Under the pieces are notes generated by a model. The model was not told where the DNA came from, did not search any database, and was given only the letters and a program-made list of their open reading frames with translations. A program made the position numbers and the translations under genes. A stretch of DNA of 64,000 nucleotides from Pseudomonas panipatensis (GTDB taxonomy: Bacteria; Pseudomonadota; Gammaproteobacteria; Pseudomonadales; Pseudomonadaceae), in NCBI RefSeq assembly GCF_900099785.1, contig NZ_FNDS01000012.1, forward strand, positions 62,001 to 126,000. The letters run 5' to 3'. Below are positions 1 through 10,997 of the stretch, piece by piece. Each line of letters starts with the position of its first letter. Positions within the stretch are counted from its first letter, which is position 1.

Positions 1-603
1 CGGGGTCCAGCCGAGGAAGACGATCCAGCGCCCGCGCTTCACCGCGCGACCGACCTCGGCGAGCATCGCCTGTTCGCCGGACTCCACCAGCTTCCAGTCG
101 CCGAGGCCGAACTCGTTGGCGGCGATCATCTTCTCGATCGACTGGTTGGCCGGCGCGCCCGAGCCGATGCCGTAGAGCTTGTGCTCGAACTGCCCGGCGT
201 GCCTGCCGAGATCGGCGAAGCTACGCACCCCGGCGTTCCACACGTAGGTCGGCACGGCGAGGGTGAACTCGGTGCCGTCGAGGTTCTTCGCCAAGCGCTG
301 GACCTGGCCGCTGGCGACGAACTTGTCGTGGTAGCTCTGCTGCGCCGGCATCCAGTTGCCGAGGAAGGCATCGACCTGGCCGTCGCGCAGGCCGCCGTAG
401 ATGATCGGCACCGAGAGGGTATCGACCTTGGCCTGGTAGCCGAGGCTGTCGAGCAGGAAGCTGGCGATGCCGTTGGTCACGGCGATGTCGGTCCAGCCCG
501 GATCGGCCAGCTTGACGGTGGCGCAGGCGGCGTCCTCGGCGTGGACGCCCTTCCCGGCCAGTGCCAGGGCGGCGGCTAACAGCAATGCGGGTAGCTTGGT
601 CAT
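1..603 (-). CDS. Choline / choline sulfate ABC transporter substrate-binding protein (partial)
   Basis: Periplasmic binding protein of the ChoX/ProX (OpuAC) type; the start is in the window and the 3' end lies beyond base 1. 201 residues are visible. The first 22 look like a signal peptide ending VHA. The cage aromatics known for Sinorhizobium ChoX (Trp43, Trp90, Tyr119, Trp205) are found here at a constant offset of six: W37 (GWTD), W84 (GNWMP), F113 and W199 (LGWTP), so one position is Phe instead of Tyr. It follows betC by 29 bases on the same strand, which suggests uptake of choline sulfate or choline. Family call firm, exact ligand inferred. Confidence 0.88.
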   Translation of the reverse strand, partial: MTKLPALLLAAALALAGKGVHAEDAACATVKLADPGWTDIAVTNGIASFLLDSLGYQAKVDTLSVPIIYGGLRDGQVDAFLGNWMPAQQSYHDKFVASGQVQRLAKNLDGTEFTLAVPTYVWNAGVRSFADLGRHAGQFEHKLYGIGSGAPANQSIEKMIAANEFGLGDWKLVESGEQAMLAEVGRAVKRGRWIVFLGWTP

Positions 604-632
604 GCTCGTTCCCTTCAGCGTGTTGTGAAAGA

Positions 633-2141
633 TCAGGGGTGTGGATAACGGGCGCGGCGCTCCAGGTCATCGAGGTCGATGTGGTTGCGCATGTACTGCT
701 GGCTGGCATCGACGAAGGGCTGGTGGTCCCAGCTGGTGCGCTTGCCGCGGCTCAGGGCGTCGGCGACGAAGCGCCGGCGCCGCTGGCTGGCCAGCACGCG
801 GGCGGTGATCGCCGGGATGTCCCAGCGCTCGCGTGCCTCGGCGAGGAAGGCCTGCAACAGCGCCTGGTGTTGCGCGGAGCCGGCCAGGTTCTCCAGCTCG
901 TGCGGGTCGTTGCGCAGGTCGTAGAGCAGGCACGGGTCCTGCTCGGAGTAGATGAATTTGTAGGCGCCGCGGCGAATCATCATCAGCGGGCTGAGGGTGC
1001 CTTCGGCGGTGTATTCGCCGATCACCTGATCGTGTCCGCCCTGCCCTTGCAGGTGCGCCAGCAGCGACTGGCCGTCCAGCGCCAGTTCGGCCGGCAGTTC
1101 GCCGCCGGCCAGTTCGACCAGGGTCGGCAGCAGGTCGAGGGTCGATACCGACTCGCTGACCCGGCGCGCGGCGAAGCGCTGCGGGGCGTGGATCAGCAGC
1201 GGCACGCGGGCGGCCATCTCGAACCAGTGCATCTTGTACCAGAGGCCGCGCTCGCCAAGCATGTCGCCGTGGTCGCCGCAGAACACCACCAGGGTGTCCT
1301 CGGCCAGGTCGCATTCCTCCAGGGTTGCCAGCAGCGCGCCGATCTGTCCGTCGACATAGCTGCAGGCACCGAAATAGGCGCGGCGGGCATCGCGGATCTT
1401 CTCCGCCGGCAGTGGCTTGTCCCACAGGTCGATGACCTTGAGCAGGCGCTGCGAGTGCGGGTCCTGCTCGTCCTGCGCCAGTTGCACCTGCGGCAGCGGG
1501 ATGTCCTGGTCGCGGTACAGGTTCCAGTACTGCGCCGGGATGCTGTAGGGGTCGTGCGGGTGGGTCATCGACACGGTCAGGCAGAACGGCTGTCCGGCGT
1601 GCTCGCGGACGTGGTCGTAGAGGTACTGGCGGGCCTTGAACACCACCTCCTCGTCGAAATCCAGCTGGTTGGTGCGCACGCAGGGACCGGCTTGCAGCAC
1701 CGACGACATGTTGTGGTACCAGCTCGGGCGCAGGTCCGGCTCGTCCCAGTTCACCGCCCAGCCATAGTCGGCCGGGTAGATGTCGCTGGTCAGGCGTTCC
1801 TCGTAGCCGTGCAACGGGTCCGGGCCGCAGAAATGCATCTTGCCCGACAGCGCCGTGCGGTAGCCCAGGCGGCGCAGGTGGTGGGCGTAGGTGGGGATGT
1901 CCGCGGCGAAGTCGGCGGCGTTGTCCCAGGCGCCGATCTTCGTCGGCAGTTGCCCGCTGACCAGGGTGAAGCGCGAGGGGGCGCACAACGGGCTGTTGCA
2001 GTAGGCCGAGTCGAAGACCACCGCGCGTTCGGCCAGGCGCATCAGGTTGGGCATGCGGATCGGCGAGGCCGGATCATGCAGTGGCAGCAGCGGCGCGGCC
2101 ATCTGGTCGGCAATGATGAAGAGGATGTTCGGACGTGGCAT
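633..2141 (-). CDS. betC: Choline-sulfatase
   Basis: Hydrolyses choline-O-sulfate to choline and sulfate, feeding glycine betaine synthesis and sulfur supply. 502 residues. The N-terminus (PNILFIIADQ) is the usual start of type I sulfatases. The formylglycine signature is CAPSR at residues 53-57 with C53 as the residue to be converted, and a metal-binding GDHGDMLGE motif follows in the middle. An in-frame ATG exists upstream at 2234, but the conserved N-terminus begins at 2141. Located between the divergent LysR gene and a choline-type binding protein, the classic betC context. The C-terminal part matches the choline sulfatase type rather than arylsulfatases in general. Confidence 0.93.
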   Translation of the reverse strand: MPRPNILFIIADQMAAPLLPLHDPASPIRMPNLMRLAERAVVFDSAYCNSPLCAPSRFTLVSGQLPTKIGAWDNAADFAADIPTYAHHLRRLGYRTALSGKMHFCGPDPLHGYEERLTSDIYPADYGWAVNWDEPDLRPSWYHNMSSVLQAGPCVRTNQLDFDEEVVFKARQYLYDHVREHAGQPFCLTVSMTHPHDPYSIPAQYWNLYRDQDIPLPQVQLAQDEQDPHSQRLLKVIDLWDKPLPAEKIRDARRAYFGACSYVDGQIGALLATLEECDLAEDTLVVFCGDHGDMLGERGLWYKMHWFEMAARVPLLIHAPQRFAARRVSESVSTLDLLPTLVELAGGELPAELALDGQSLLAHLQGQGGHDQVIGEYTAEGTLSPLMMIRRGAYKFIYSEQDPCLLYDLRNDPHELENLAGSAQHQALLQAFLAEARERWDIPAITARVLASQRRRRFVADALSRGKRTSWDHQPFVDASQQYMRNHIDLDDLERRARYPHP

Positions 2142-2150
2142 GGCGGGACT

Positions 2151-2177
2151 TATCCTATGCACGAATGTTATGGGATA
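2151..2177. promoter_or_regulatory. Candidate LysR operator in betC / LysR divergent promoter
   Basis: An imperfect dyad, TATCCTA and TGGGATA with 13 bases between, lies directly upstream of betC in the 128-base gap to the divergent LysR gene. Six of seven arm positions pair. Spacing and position suit a LysR-type recognition site; binding is inferred. Confidence 0.4.
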
Positions 2178-2269
2178 GTGCTGTGGATGAGTTTCCTGCC
2201 GCGCCAATCGAGGGTAAAGCGCATGGCCAGACATGCTTCGGATAACGTCAGCTTATGCCATGGGCGCAC

Positions 2270-3175
2270 ATGAACCTGCCCCTGGAGCTGCTTCGGGTGT
2301 TCGAGTGCGCGGCGCGCGAGCAAGGCTTCACCGCCGCCGCCGCCGAGCTGGGCAGCACCCAGCCGGCGGTGAGTCAGCAGATCAAGCGCCTGGAGCGCCT
2401 GCTCGGCGTGCGCCTGTTCGACCGCGTGCACCGCGGCATCGTCCTCACCGACAGTGGTGTGCTGCTGCAACGCCATGTGCAGGCCGGGTTGGCCGAGCTG
2501 GATGCCGGCATCGCCGCGGTCAGCGCCCGGCGCAGCCAGGAAGTGCTGCAGGTGGCCACCGATTTCGCCTTCGCCGCCTATTGGCTGATGCCGCGCCTGC
2601 CGCGTTTTCGCCAGGCCCACCCCGAACTGGATGTCAGCCTGCTCAGCAGCGAGCGCAGCCCCAACGTCTTGCGCAGCGATGTGGACGTGGCGATTGCCTT
2701 CGGCGACGGGCGCTTCAAGCACGGCGAGGCACTGCGCCTGTTCAGCGAAGAGGTGTTTCCGGTGTGCAGCCCGCGCCTGCTGGAAGGCCGCGCGCTGCCG
2801 TTGCCGCGCGAGGAGCTGGCGCGGCTGCCGCTGCTGCACCTGAAGTCCGAGGCGCTGAGTCGCTGGTTCGACTGGCCGGCGCTGTTCCGCGCCCTGGACA
2901 TCCAGCAGCCGGCGGAGTCCGCCGGGTTGCGCTTCGACAACTACACCCTGCTGGTGCAGGCGGCCATCGCCGGGCAGGGCGTGGCGATCGGCTGGCGCCA
3001 TCTGGTCGATGAGCCGATCGACCAGGGCCTGCTGTGCAGGCCCATCGTCGAACATGCCTGCTCGCGTTTCGGCTATTACGCTGTGCTGCCCGAACGCAAA
3101 CGGCGCGCGCGCCTGGTGCAGCCCTTCGTCGACTGGCTGCGCGCCGAACTGGAAGGAGGCCCCGAGCCGCAATGA
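2270..3175 (+). CDS. LysR-family regulator, probable betC activator
   Basis: 301 residues from this ATG; another in-frame ATG lies five codons upstream at 2255. The N-terminal winged helix-turn-helix is typical (FTAAAAELGSTQPAVSQQIKRL), followed by a LysR substrate-binding domain of normal length. It resembles the GcvA/AmpR-like subgroup. Divergent from betC with a dyad in the gap, so it probably senses choline sulfate or a product and activates betC-choX. Its stop overlaps the start of the next gene (ATGA), so the two are translationally coupled. Confidence 0.85.
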   Translation: MNLPLELLRVFECAAREQGFTAAAAELGSTQPAVSQQIKRLERLLGVRLFDRVHRGIVLTDSGVLLQRHVQAGLAELDAGIAAVSARRSQEVLQVATDFAFAAYWLMPRLPRFRQAHPELDVSLLSSERSPNVLRSDVDVAIAFGDGRFKHGEALRLFSEEVFPVCSPRLLEGRALPLPREELARLPLLHLKSEALSRWFDWPALFRALDIQQPAESAGLRFDNYTLLVQAAIAGQGVAIGWRHLVDEPIDQGLLCRPIVEHACSRFGYYAVLPERKRRARLVQPFVDWLRAELEGGPEPQ

Positions 3176-3525
3176 ACCCCTACCCCGAGATTGCCATCCA
3201 CGGCTATCACGCCCACGTCTATTTCGCCGCCGAGACTCTGGCGCAGGCCCGCGCCCTCTGCGAGGAAGCGGCGCGGCGCTTCCCGCTGCAGATGGGCCGG
3301 GTACACCAGAAACCTGTCGGCCCGCATCCGGACTGGAGCTGCCAGTTGGCCTTCGCGCCGTCGGTGTTCGCTGAGTTGGTGCCCTGGCTGGCGTTGCACC
3401 GCGGCGGGCTGGTGGTGTTCATCCACCCGCTGACGGGGGACGACCTGGTGGATCACCGCGATCGGGCGATCTGGCTGGGGGCGGTCCGGCCGTTGGACCT
3501 GAGCTGCCTGCAGCCGCCGGCCTAG
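3172..3525 (+). CDS. DOPA 4,5-dioxygenase-like small protein
   Basis: 117 residues, of the DOPA 4,5-dioxygenase-like family (a small ferredoxin-like fold found in bacteria, plants and fungi). Visible landmarks are the HGYHAHVYF start, GRVHQKPVGPHPDWSCQLAF in the middle and FIHPLTGDDLVDH near the end, with several conserved histidines that are candidate metal ligands. Starts inside the stop of the LysR gene (ATGA) behind a strong GGAGG ribosome site. Substrate in Pseudomonas unknown; context with betC does not explain it. Family firm, activity inferred. Confidence 0.8.
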   Translation: MNPYPEIAIHGYHAHVYFAAETLAQARALCEEAARRFPLQMGRVHQKPVGPHPDWSCQLAFAPSVFAELVPWLALHRGGLVVFIHPLTGDDLVDHRDRAIWLGAVRPLDLSCLQPPA

Positions 3526-3848
3526 CTGGCTTCGCGCAAGGGCTGCAGGGCGGCCAAGGGTTCGTCGATGCGCGTGTGCAGGCTCAGGCAGTGGTGTTGC
3601 AGGATCTCGCCGAGCAGTTGCTGCGCCGGCAGGGCCAGGTAGGCCTCCAGGCAGGCGGCGTCATCCCAGCGCCCGCGCAGGCGCCAGACATCGCGGCTGG
3701 TGGCTGGCAGGCGCACCTCATAGGCCTGGCAGCCGGGCAACTGGTGCGCGGCGCTGATCAGGCGGTCGAGCAGGACGGCGAGCTGCGTTTCATGGCCTGG
3801 GCGGGAGTGGATCAGTAGGTGGTGTTCGATCGGTTGTCGACTGTCCAT
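3522..3848 (-). CDS. Antibiotic biosynthesis monooxygenase (ABM) domain protein
   Basis: 108 residues. One dimeric alpha-beta barrel ABM fold: HHLLIHSRPGHETQLAVLLD at the start, then CQAYEVRLPATSRDVWRLRGRWDD and a final HCLSLHTRIDEPL segment. Such proteins are cofactor-free oxygenases or quinone-handling proteins, but function cannot be assigned here. The start at 3848 has a good GGAGG ribosome site, and it is divergent from an AraC regulator. The reading frame stays open far upstream, but that extension is antisense to the AraC gene and is not coding. Its 3' end overlaps the previous convergent gene by four bases. Confidence 0.78.
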   Translation of the reverse strand: MDSRQPIEHHLLIHSRPGHETQLAVLLDRLISAAHQLPGCQAYEVRLPATSRDVWRLRGRWDDAACLEAYLALPAQQLLGEILQHHCLSLHTRIDEPLAALQPLREAS

Positions 3849-4157
3849 GCAGGTGTCCTCCGCTAACCTGGGCCGTGCTGAACGGAACGGGGCCCAGTAC
3901 ACCCAGGGTAAGTGCCGGGGGCGCGGCGGGGTTAGCCGGATGCTGCCGGCTTTTTGCCTGATCCTGCGCTGCTCGCCGAACTGCCCGCGAGACGGCCTTG
4001 CCAGGCTCTGGCCTGAGCATCTTTGACGCTTGCCGGGGCGTTGCGCTTGTCCATTCCTGCCGATTGCTTGCCTGATCCTCCAGCGCTCGTCGTTCTGTCG
4101 CACCCCTCGTGCGCGCCCGGGCGTAAGCTGTCCGACGCCGCAACCGGAGGTCCGCGT
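3849..4157. other. Divergent intergenic region ABM / AraC (309 bases)
   Basis: No gene is seen. Contains the ABM ribosome site and an inverted repeat (CTGGGCC at 3868-3874, GGCCCAG at 3891-3897) that could be an operator or a leader hairpin. The promoters of both flanking genes must be here. Confidence 0.4.
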
Positions 4158-5099
4158 ATGTCCCAGCCGCTTTCCCCGCACGATTCGGTCGCCGCCAGCC
4201 GGCAGGAGCTGGCGGACATCATCCAGCGCCATTGCCCCAGCGAAGGCGTGTATGAAACCGCCGTCGATTCCTTGCTGGTCGCCCGCAGCGACTCGCCCAG
4301 CGAGGGGCGCATGCCGACCCTCTATCGCCCGGCGCTGTGCGTGATCGCCCAGGGCAGCAAAGACGTGCGCCTGGGCTCGGAGCTGTACCGCTACGACGAA
4401 CTCAACCTGCTGGTGGTGTCGGTGACCCTGCCGGTTTCCGGGCAGGTGACCGAAGCCTCGCCGGACAAGCCCTACCTGGCGCTGCGCCTGGACATCGACC
4501 CCGGCGAGCTGACCCGGCTGATCGCCGAGGCCGGCCTCGTCGGCAGCACCCCCCGCCCCGCCGCGCGCGGCCTGTACCTGCAACGCCTGGACACCTGCGT
4601 GCTCGACGCCCTGCTGCGGCTGATGCGCCTGCTCGACAGCCCGCGCGACATCGCCATGCTGGCGCCGCTGTACATCCGCGAGATTCTCTACCGCCTGTTG
4701 CGCGGGCCGCAGGGCCACCTGCTGCACGACCTGGCCATGACCGACAGCCAGACGCACCGGGTGACCCGCGCCATCGAATGGCTCAATCGCAACTTCGACA
4801 AGGCACTGCGCATCGAGGACCTGGCCCGCGAGGTCAACCTCAGCCCCTCGACCCTGCACCACCGTTTCAAGGAAGTCACCGCGCTCAGCCCGTTGCAGTA
4901 CCAGAAGCAACTGCGTCTGCAGGAGGCGCGCCGGCTGATGCTTTCCGAAGGCCTGGAAGTGGCGGTGGCCGGGCACCGCGTCGGCTACGAAAGCCCGTCG
5001 CAGTTCAGCCGCGAATACAGCCGCCTGTTCGGCGCGCCGCCGCTGCGCGACCTGGCCAGCTTGCGCAGCGCCCTCGGTGCGCAGGCGCTGCCGGCCTGA
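4158..5099 (+). CDS. AraC-family transcriptional regulator
   Basis: 313 residues. The N-terminal AraC_N-type cupin region covers roughly residues 30-190 (LYRPALCVIAQGSKDV is a hallmark). Two C-terminal helix-turn-helix motifs follow, the first around LRIEDLAREVNLSPSTLHHRF and the second around VAVAGHRVGYESPSQFSREY. The start at 4158 has a CCGGAGG ribosome site; a longer frame upstream has no support. Divergent from the ABM oxygenase, which is its likely target. Ends three bases before the convergent transporter gene. Confidence 0.88.
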   Translation: MSQPLSPHDSVAASRQELADIIQRHCPSEGVYETAVDSLLVARSDSPSEGRMPTLYRPALCVIAQGSKDVRLGSELYRYDELNLLVVSVTLPVSGQVTEASPDKPYLALRLDIDPGELTRLIAEAGLVGSTPRPAARGLYLQRLDTCVLDALLRLMRLLDSPRDIAMLAPLYIREILYRLLRGPQGHLLHDLAMTDSQTHRVTRAIEWLNRNFDKALRIEDLAREVNLSPSTLHHRFKEVTALSPLQYQKQLRLQEARRLMLSEGLEVAVAGHRVGYESPSQFSREYSRLFGAPPLRDLASLRSALGAQALPA

Positions 5100-5102
5100 G
5101 CC

Positions 5103-6581
5103 TCAGATCCAGCCGAGCCAGCGCCACCAGGTGGCGGCGCAGAGCAGCATGAGCAGGTAGCCGATCAGCGTCAGCCAGATGCCGGTGCGCAGGAACTGCT
5201 TGGAGGTGAAGGTCTCGGTGCCGATGCAGACCATGTTCTGCGGTGCGTTGATCGGCAGCAGGAAGCCGAAGCTGACCACGTAGCCGAGCAGCATGCTCAT
5301 GCCCAGCGGCTTGATCTCGCCGCCGAGCTGCTGCAGCAGCGCGATCATGATCGGCAGCATCGCCGAGGTCAGCGCGGTGGCGCTGGCGAAGCCGAGATGG
5401 ATAAGGATCAGGAACAGCGCGAGCAAGGCGAAGACCCAGAACGGCGACAAGCCTTCCATGCCCAGGAAGCTGACCAGTAGCTTGGCCAGCCAGCCTCCGG
5501 CGCCCGTGGCGAGGATCGCCCCGCCGAGGCTGATGCCGACGCCGAAGACGATCACCGTGCCCCAGGGAATGCGCGCTTGCGCCTCTTTCCAGCTCATCAC
5601 ACCGATGCCCGGCAGCATCAGCAGCGCCAGGCCGGCCAGGGTGGTGGAGGCGGTGTCGAAGTCGTGCAGCTTGCCCTCGGTGGCCCAGAAGCCCAGCAGC
5701 AGCAAGGACACCGCGAGCAGCTTGCGTTCGTTGCGGGTCATCGGCCCGAGTTCGCCGAGCGCCTTGCGCACCGCTTCCTTGCCGCCCTCGATGCGCTCGG
5801 TTTCCGGTGGCATCACCTTGAGGATCACCGCGTAGAGCACCAGCGACATGAGGATGCTCCAGGGCGCTCCGGCGATCAGCCAGTCGAGCCAGGTCACCGA
5901 TTGGCCGAGCAGCTTCTGCATGAAGCCGGTGGTCAGCAGGTTCTGCGCCGCCGAGGTCTGGATGCCGACGTTCCAGATGCTGGTGGCCTGGGCCACCAGG
6001 ATCATCAGGCCGCCGGCGAAGGACGAGCGCTTGTCGACGCCGAAGGCGGCGATCACGCCCATGATGATGGGCACCACGCAGGCGACCCGCGCGGTGGCGC
6101 TGGGCACGATGAAACTGAGCAGGATGGTCACCAGGGTGGCGCCGATCAGCACCCGGTGGGTGCTGGCGCCGACCCGCGACAGGGTGTAGAGCGCGATGCG
6201 CTTGTCCAGCCCGGTGTGGGTCATGGCCGCGGCGATGAACAGCGCGGCGGCGACCAACGCCAGCGCCGAGTTGGCGAAGCCGCCGAGGGCCAGCGCCAGG
6301 GCGTCCTTGGTGCCCATCAACTGCTCCGGATGGGCCAGGCTCGGCGCACTGCCGAGGAGGAAGGCCATCAGCGCCAGGATGATGATGGCGCTGACCTCGT
6401 AGGACACCGATTCGCTGATCCAGACGATTACCGCGAAGGCGAGGATGCCGAGCATGCGCTGACCGGCCAGCGGCAGACCGGCCTGGGCCGGCAGCAGGAG
6501 GATGGCGACGGCCACCGCCAGGCCGCACAGCAGGCCCCAGGGCAGGCGGAAGGTGGGTGGGCTTGCGGATTGAGCCGGCAT
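5103..6581 (-). CDS. DASS/SLC13-family anion (dicarboxylate/sulfate) symporter
   Basis: 492 residues, polytopic inner-membrane carrier with about 12 hydrophobic segments from residue 13 to the end. It belongs to the divalent anion:Na+ symporter group (CitT/SdcS/NadC-like): ISESVSYEVSAIIILALMAF near the N-terminus, PSATARVACVVPIIMG in the first half and GISLGGAILATGAGGWLA in the second, where the SNT-type binding motifs lie in this family. Starts with ATG behind GGAGG. Substrate is probably a C4-dicarboxylate, tartrate or sulfate; neighbours give no decision. Confidence 0.85.
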   Translation of the reverse strand: MPAQSASPPTFRLPWGLLCGLAVAVAILLLPAQAGLPLAGQRMLGILAFAVIVWISESVSYEVSAIIILALMAFLLGSAPSLAHPEQLMGTKDALALALGGFANSALALVAAALFIAAAMTHTGLDKRIALYTLSRVGASTHRVLIGATLVTILLSFIVPSATARVACVVPIIMGVIAAFGVDKRSSFAGGLMILVAQATSIWNVGIQTSAAQNLLTTGFMQKLLGQSVTWLDWLIAGAPWSILMSLVLYAVILKVMPPETERIEGGKEAVRKALGELGPMTRNERKLLAVSLLLLGFWATEGKLHDFDTASTTLAGLALLMLPGIGVMSWKEAQARIPWGTVIVFGVGISLGGAILATGAGGWLAKLLVSFLGMEGLSPFWVFALLALFLILIHLGFASATALTSAMLPIMIALLQQLGGEIKPLGMSMLLGYVVSFGFLLPINAPQNMVCIGTETFTSKQFLRTGIWLTLIGYLLMLLCAATWWRWLGWI

Positions 6582-6709
6582 GCTGCCTCCAGGGTCTGGG
6601 TGGGTCTGTCAGGCAGTCAATCTAGCCCGCGGCGCAAGCACGCAACTTGAGGTAGATCAGCGCCGGGCAAAGCCCTTCGGCTGCTCTGCGCCGCGGCTCG
6701 CCGGCCGCC

Positions 6710-7093
6710 TCAGCGCTCGTAGAGTTCCAGCGGCAGGCCGTCGGGGTCGGCGAAGAAGGTGAAGCGTTTACCGGTCAGCTCGTCCCGGCGGATCGGCTCG
6801 CAGAGCACACCCTGGGCGTGCAACTCGGCCGCCGCGGCCTCCACATCCTCCACCGCGAAGGCCAGGTGGCGCAGGCCCTGGGCTTCCGGATAGGACGGCC
6901 GTGGCGGTGCGCCGGGGAAGGAAAACAGCTCCAGTTGCGTGTCGCCCAGGGCCAGGTCGAGCTTCCAGGAGTCGCGGGCGGCGCGGTAGGTTTCGGCGAC
7001 CACGCGCAGGCCGAGGATGTCGCAGTAGAAGCGCTTCGAGCGCGCATAGTCGGAACAGATCAGGGCGACGTGATGGACGCTGTGCAACTTCAT
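6710..7093 (-). CDS. VOC-family (glyoxalase I-like) protein
   Basis: 127 residues, one vicinal-oxygen-chelate domain close to the E. coli YaeR type. Candidate metal ligands in the usual order are H8 (HHVALI), E55 (LELFSF), H76 (RHLAFAVED) and E123 (LELYE). A TTG two codons upstream (7099) keeps the frame, but the ATG gives the family-typical start. Probably a metalloenzyme acting on a small electrophile; the substrate is not known for this subgroup. Monocistronic, transcribed away from the DUF945 gene. Confidence 0.82.
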   Translation of the reverse strand: MKLHSVHHVALICSDYARSKRFYCDILGLRVVAETYRAARDSWKLDLALGDTQLELFSFPGAPPRPSYPEAQGLRHLAFAVEDVEAAAAELHAQGVLCEPIRRDELTGKRFTFFADPDGLPLELYER

Positions 7094-7281
7094 GGGCAAT
7101 GCGGTCTTTCGCGGAGGGGGCGCTCTATCCTGCCAGCCGTGGGCGCGCGGTCAATGACGGCGAATCGCCGCCCGTCGCCGGCGAGGCTGGAGCGTCCGGG
7201 GTGTGGCTGCTAGAGTGCCGGCGCCAATTCAACCACGGCTGACAGGATGTCCCCGTACGGCCGCACTCGAAAGGAAGCAGC

Positions 7282-8757
7282 ATGAAGAAATCCACCCTCG
7301 CCCTCGCCATTCCCCTGGCCATCGCCGGCCTCGCCGTGGCCGGCGCCTGGTACACCGGCACACGCGTCGAACAGGAAGTGAACCTCAGCCTCGCCGAGGC
7401 CAACGCGAAGATGAAGGAGCTGGCGCCCGATTCCGAGGTCAGCTTCAGCCTGCTGGGCATCGAGCGCGGCCTGTTCGCCAGCACCGCGCGCTACCAGCTC
7501 AGCCTGGCTGGCGAAAAAGGCCAGGCGCCGCGCACCCTGGTGTTCACCGACCGCCTCGAACACGGTCCCTTCCCGCTCTCGCGCCTGGCCCGTGGGCAAC
7601 TGGCGCCGGTCATGGCGCAGAGCCACTTCAGCCTGGAACAGACACCGTTCGCCCAGCCGCTGTTCAGCGCCGCCGCCGGGCAGATGCCGCTCAGCGGCGA
7701 ACTGACCATCGGCTACGACCGTCGCCAGACCGGCGAGCTGGCCATGGCCGCGCTGAACTTCAGCGGCAAGAATGACGTCCTGCGCCTGTCGCCGACCCAG
7801 CTTAGCTTCAGCATCTCGGCCGACAACACCGACGTGCAGGTCGCCGGCCAACTGGCCGAGCTGGACCTGACCAGTGCCGATCCCGCCTCCGGCAAGCCGG
7901 TGCGCATCGAGCTGCGTGGTATGGAGCTGGGCGCGCGAAAGCTGGAGATGGCCTCTGGCTTCGCCACCGGCCCGGGCACCTTCAAGGCGCAGCGCGTGAC
8001 TGTGCAGAGCGAAGGCGTGCCCACCGTGGAACTGCGCGACATGCTGGTGGAAGAGTCGCTGAGCAAGGGCGCCAAGGGCCTCGACCAGACCGTCAGCTAC
8101 CGCTTTGGCAAGCTCGCGGTGCAGGGCCAGGACGTCGGCAGCCTGACCCTTTCGCTGAGCGCCCGCGACCTCGACGAGGCTGCGCTCAAGCAGCTTTCCG
8201 AGACCTACAATCAGATCGCCCTGGCCAACCTGAAGAGCGACAACCCGCTGGACACCGAGCTGACTCCGGTGCAGAAGAGCGAGCTGCAAGCCCAGGCCCT
8301 GCGCCTGCTGGAAGGCGCGCCGAAGCTGGCGCTGGACGAGCTGTCGCTGCAGACCGCCCACGGCGCGGCACGCATGTCGCTACGGGTGGATCTGCGCAAA
8401 CCGAACCAGGCCGCCGCCTCGCCGGAGGCGGTCGCCAGCAGCGTGCTCGCCTCGTTGAAGGCCCAGCTGAAGATCGACAAGCCACTGATCGGCGACCTGG
8501 TCGCGCTCAAGGGCGGCCTCGACGGCGGCCAGCCCGACCCGGTGGCCCTTAAGCAGGAGTCCGATGCCGCCAGCGAGCTGTTCAGCGGCCTGGCGCTCAA
8601 CTCGAAATGGGCGCGCCTGGAGGGCGACAGCCTGAGCAGCTCGCTGAGCTACGCCAACGATCAGGTCACCTTCAACGGGCAGAACATGAGCGTGCAGCAG
8701 TTCGTCGCCTTCGTCCTCGGTTCCGCCCAGGGGCTGGGCCTGCAACAGGCGGAGTGA
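7282..8757 (+). CDS. DUF945 (YdgA-like) envelope protein
   Basis: 491 residues. An N-terminal hydrophobic segment (residues 5-24) acts as signal anchor, then a long periplasmic part rich in beta strands with VSFSLLGIERGLFASTARYQL, typical of the YdgA/DUF945 family, and repeated LxLxL patterns in the second half (LRIELRGMELG-like). The family is widespread in Pseudomonas and function is unknown; the fold resembles AsmA-like repeats only loosely. A ribosome site (AAGGAAG) precedes the ATG. Ends in a strong bidirectional terminator shared with trpA. Confidence 0.8.
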   Translation: MKKSTLALAIPLAIAGLAVAGAWYTGTRVEQEVNLSLAEANAKMKELAPDSEVSFSLLGIERGLFASTARYQLSLAGEKGQAPRTLVFTDRLEHGPFPLSRLARGQLAPVMAQSHFSLEQTPFAQPLFSAAAGQMPLSGELTIGYDRRQTGELAMAALNFSGKNDVLRLSPTQLSFSISADNTDVQVAGQLAELDLTSADPASGKPVRIELRGMELGARKLEMASGFATGPGTFKAQRVTVQSEGVPTVELRDMLVEESLSKGAKGLDQTVSYRFGKLAVQGQDVGSLTLSLSARDLDEAALKQLSETYNQIALANLKSDNPLDTELTPVQKSELQAQALRLLEGAPKLALDELSLQTAHGAARMSLRVDLRKPNQAAASPEAVASSVLASLKAQLKIDKPLIGDLVALKGGLDGGQPDPVALKQESDAASELFSGLALNSKWARLEGDSLSSSLSYANDQVTFNGQNMSVQQFVAFVLGSAQGLGLQQAE

Positions 8758-8784
8758 ACCGGCGCGCGCATGCCGCGGAAAAGA

Positions 8785-8810
8785 AAAAGGCGGCCCGATG
8801 GCCGCCTTTT
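8785..8810. terminator. Bidirectional rho-independent terminator
   Basis: Perfect 11-bp stem (AAAAGGCGGCC with GGCCGCCTTTT) around a CGAT loop, with A-run on one side and T-run on the other. It sits between the convergent DUF945 gene and trpA and can serve both. Confidence 0.9.
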
Positions 8811-8828
8811 GCATTTCCGGCGTCTGCC

Positions 8829-10986
<2,158 letters not shown>

Positions 10987-10997
10987 GGTTGATCGCC

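Noticed and set aside
3849-4976. Upstream extension of the ABM frame (long minus-strand open frame)
   Set aside because: It runs antisense through the AraC gene, shows only shadow-type composition, and the conserved ABM start is at 3848.
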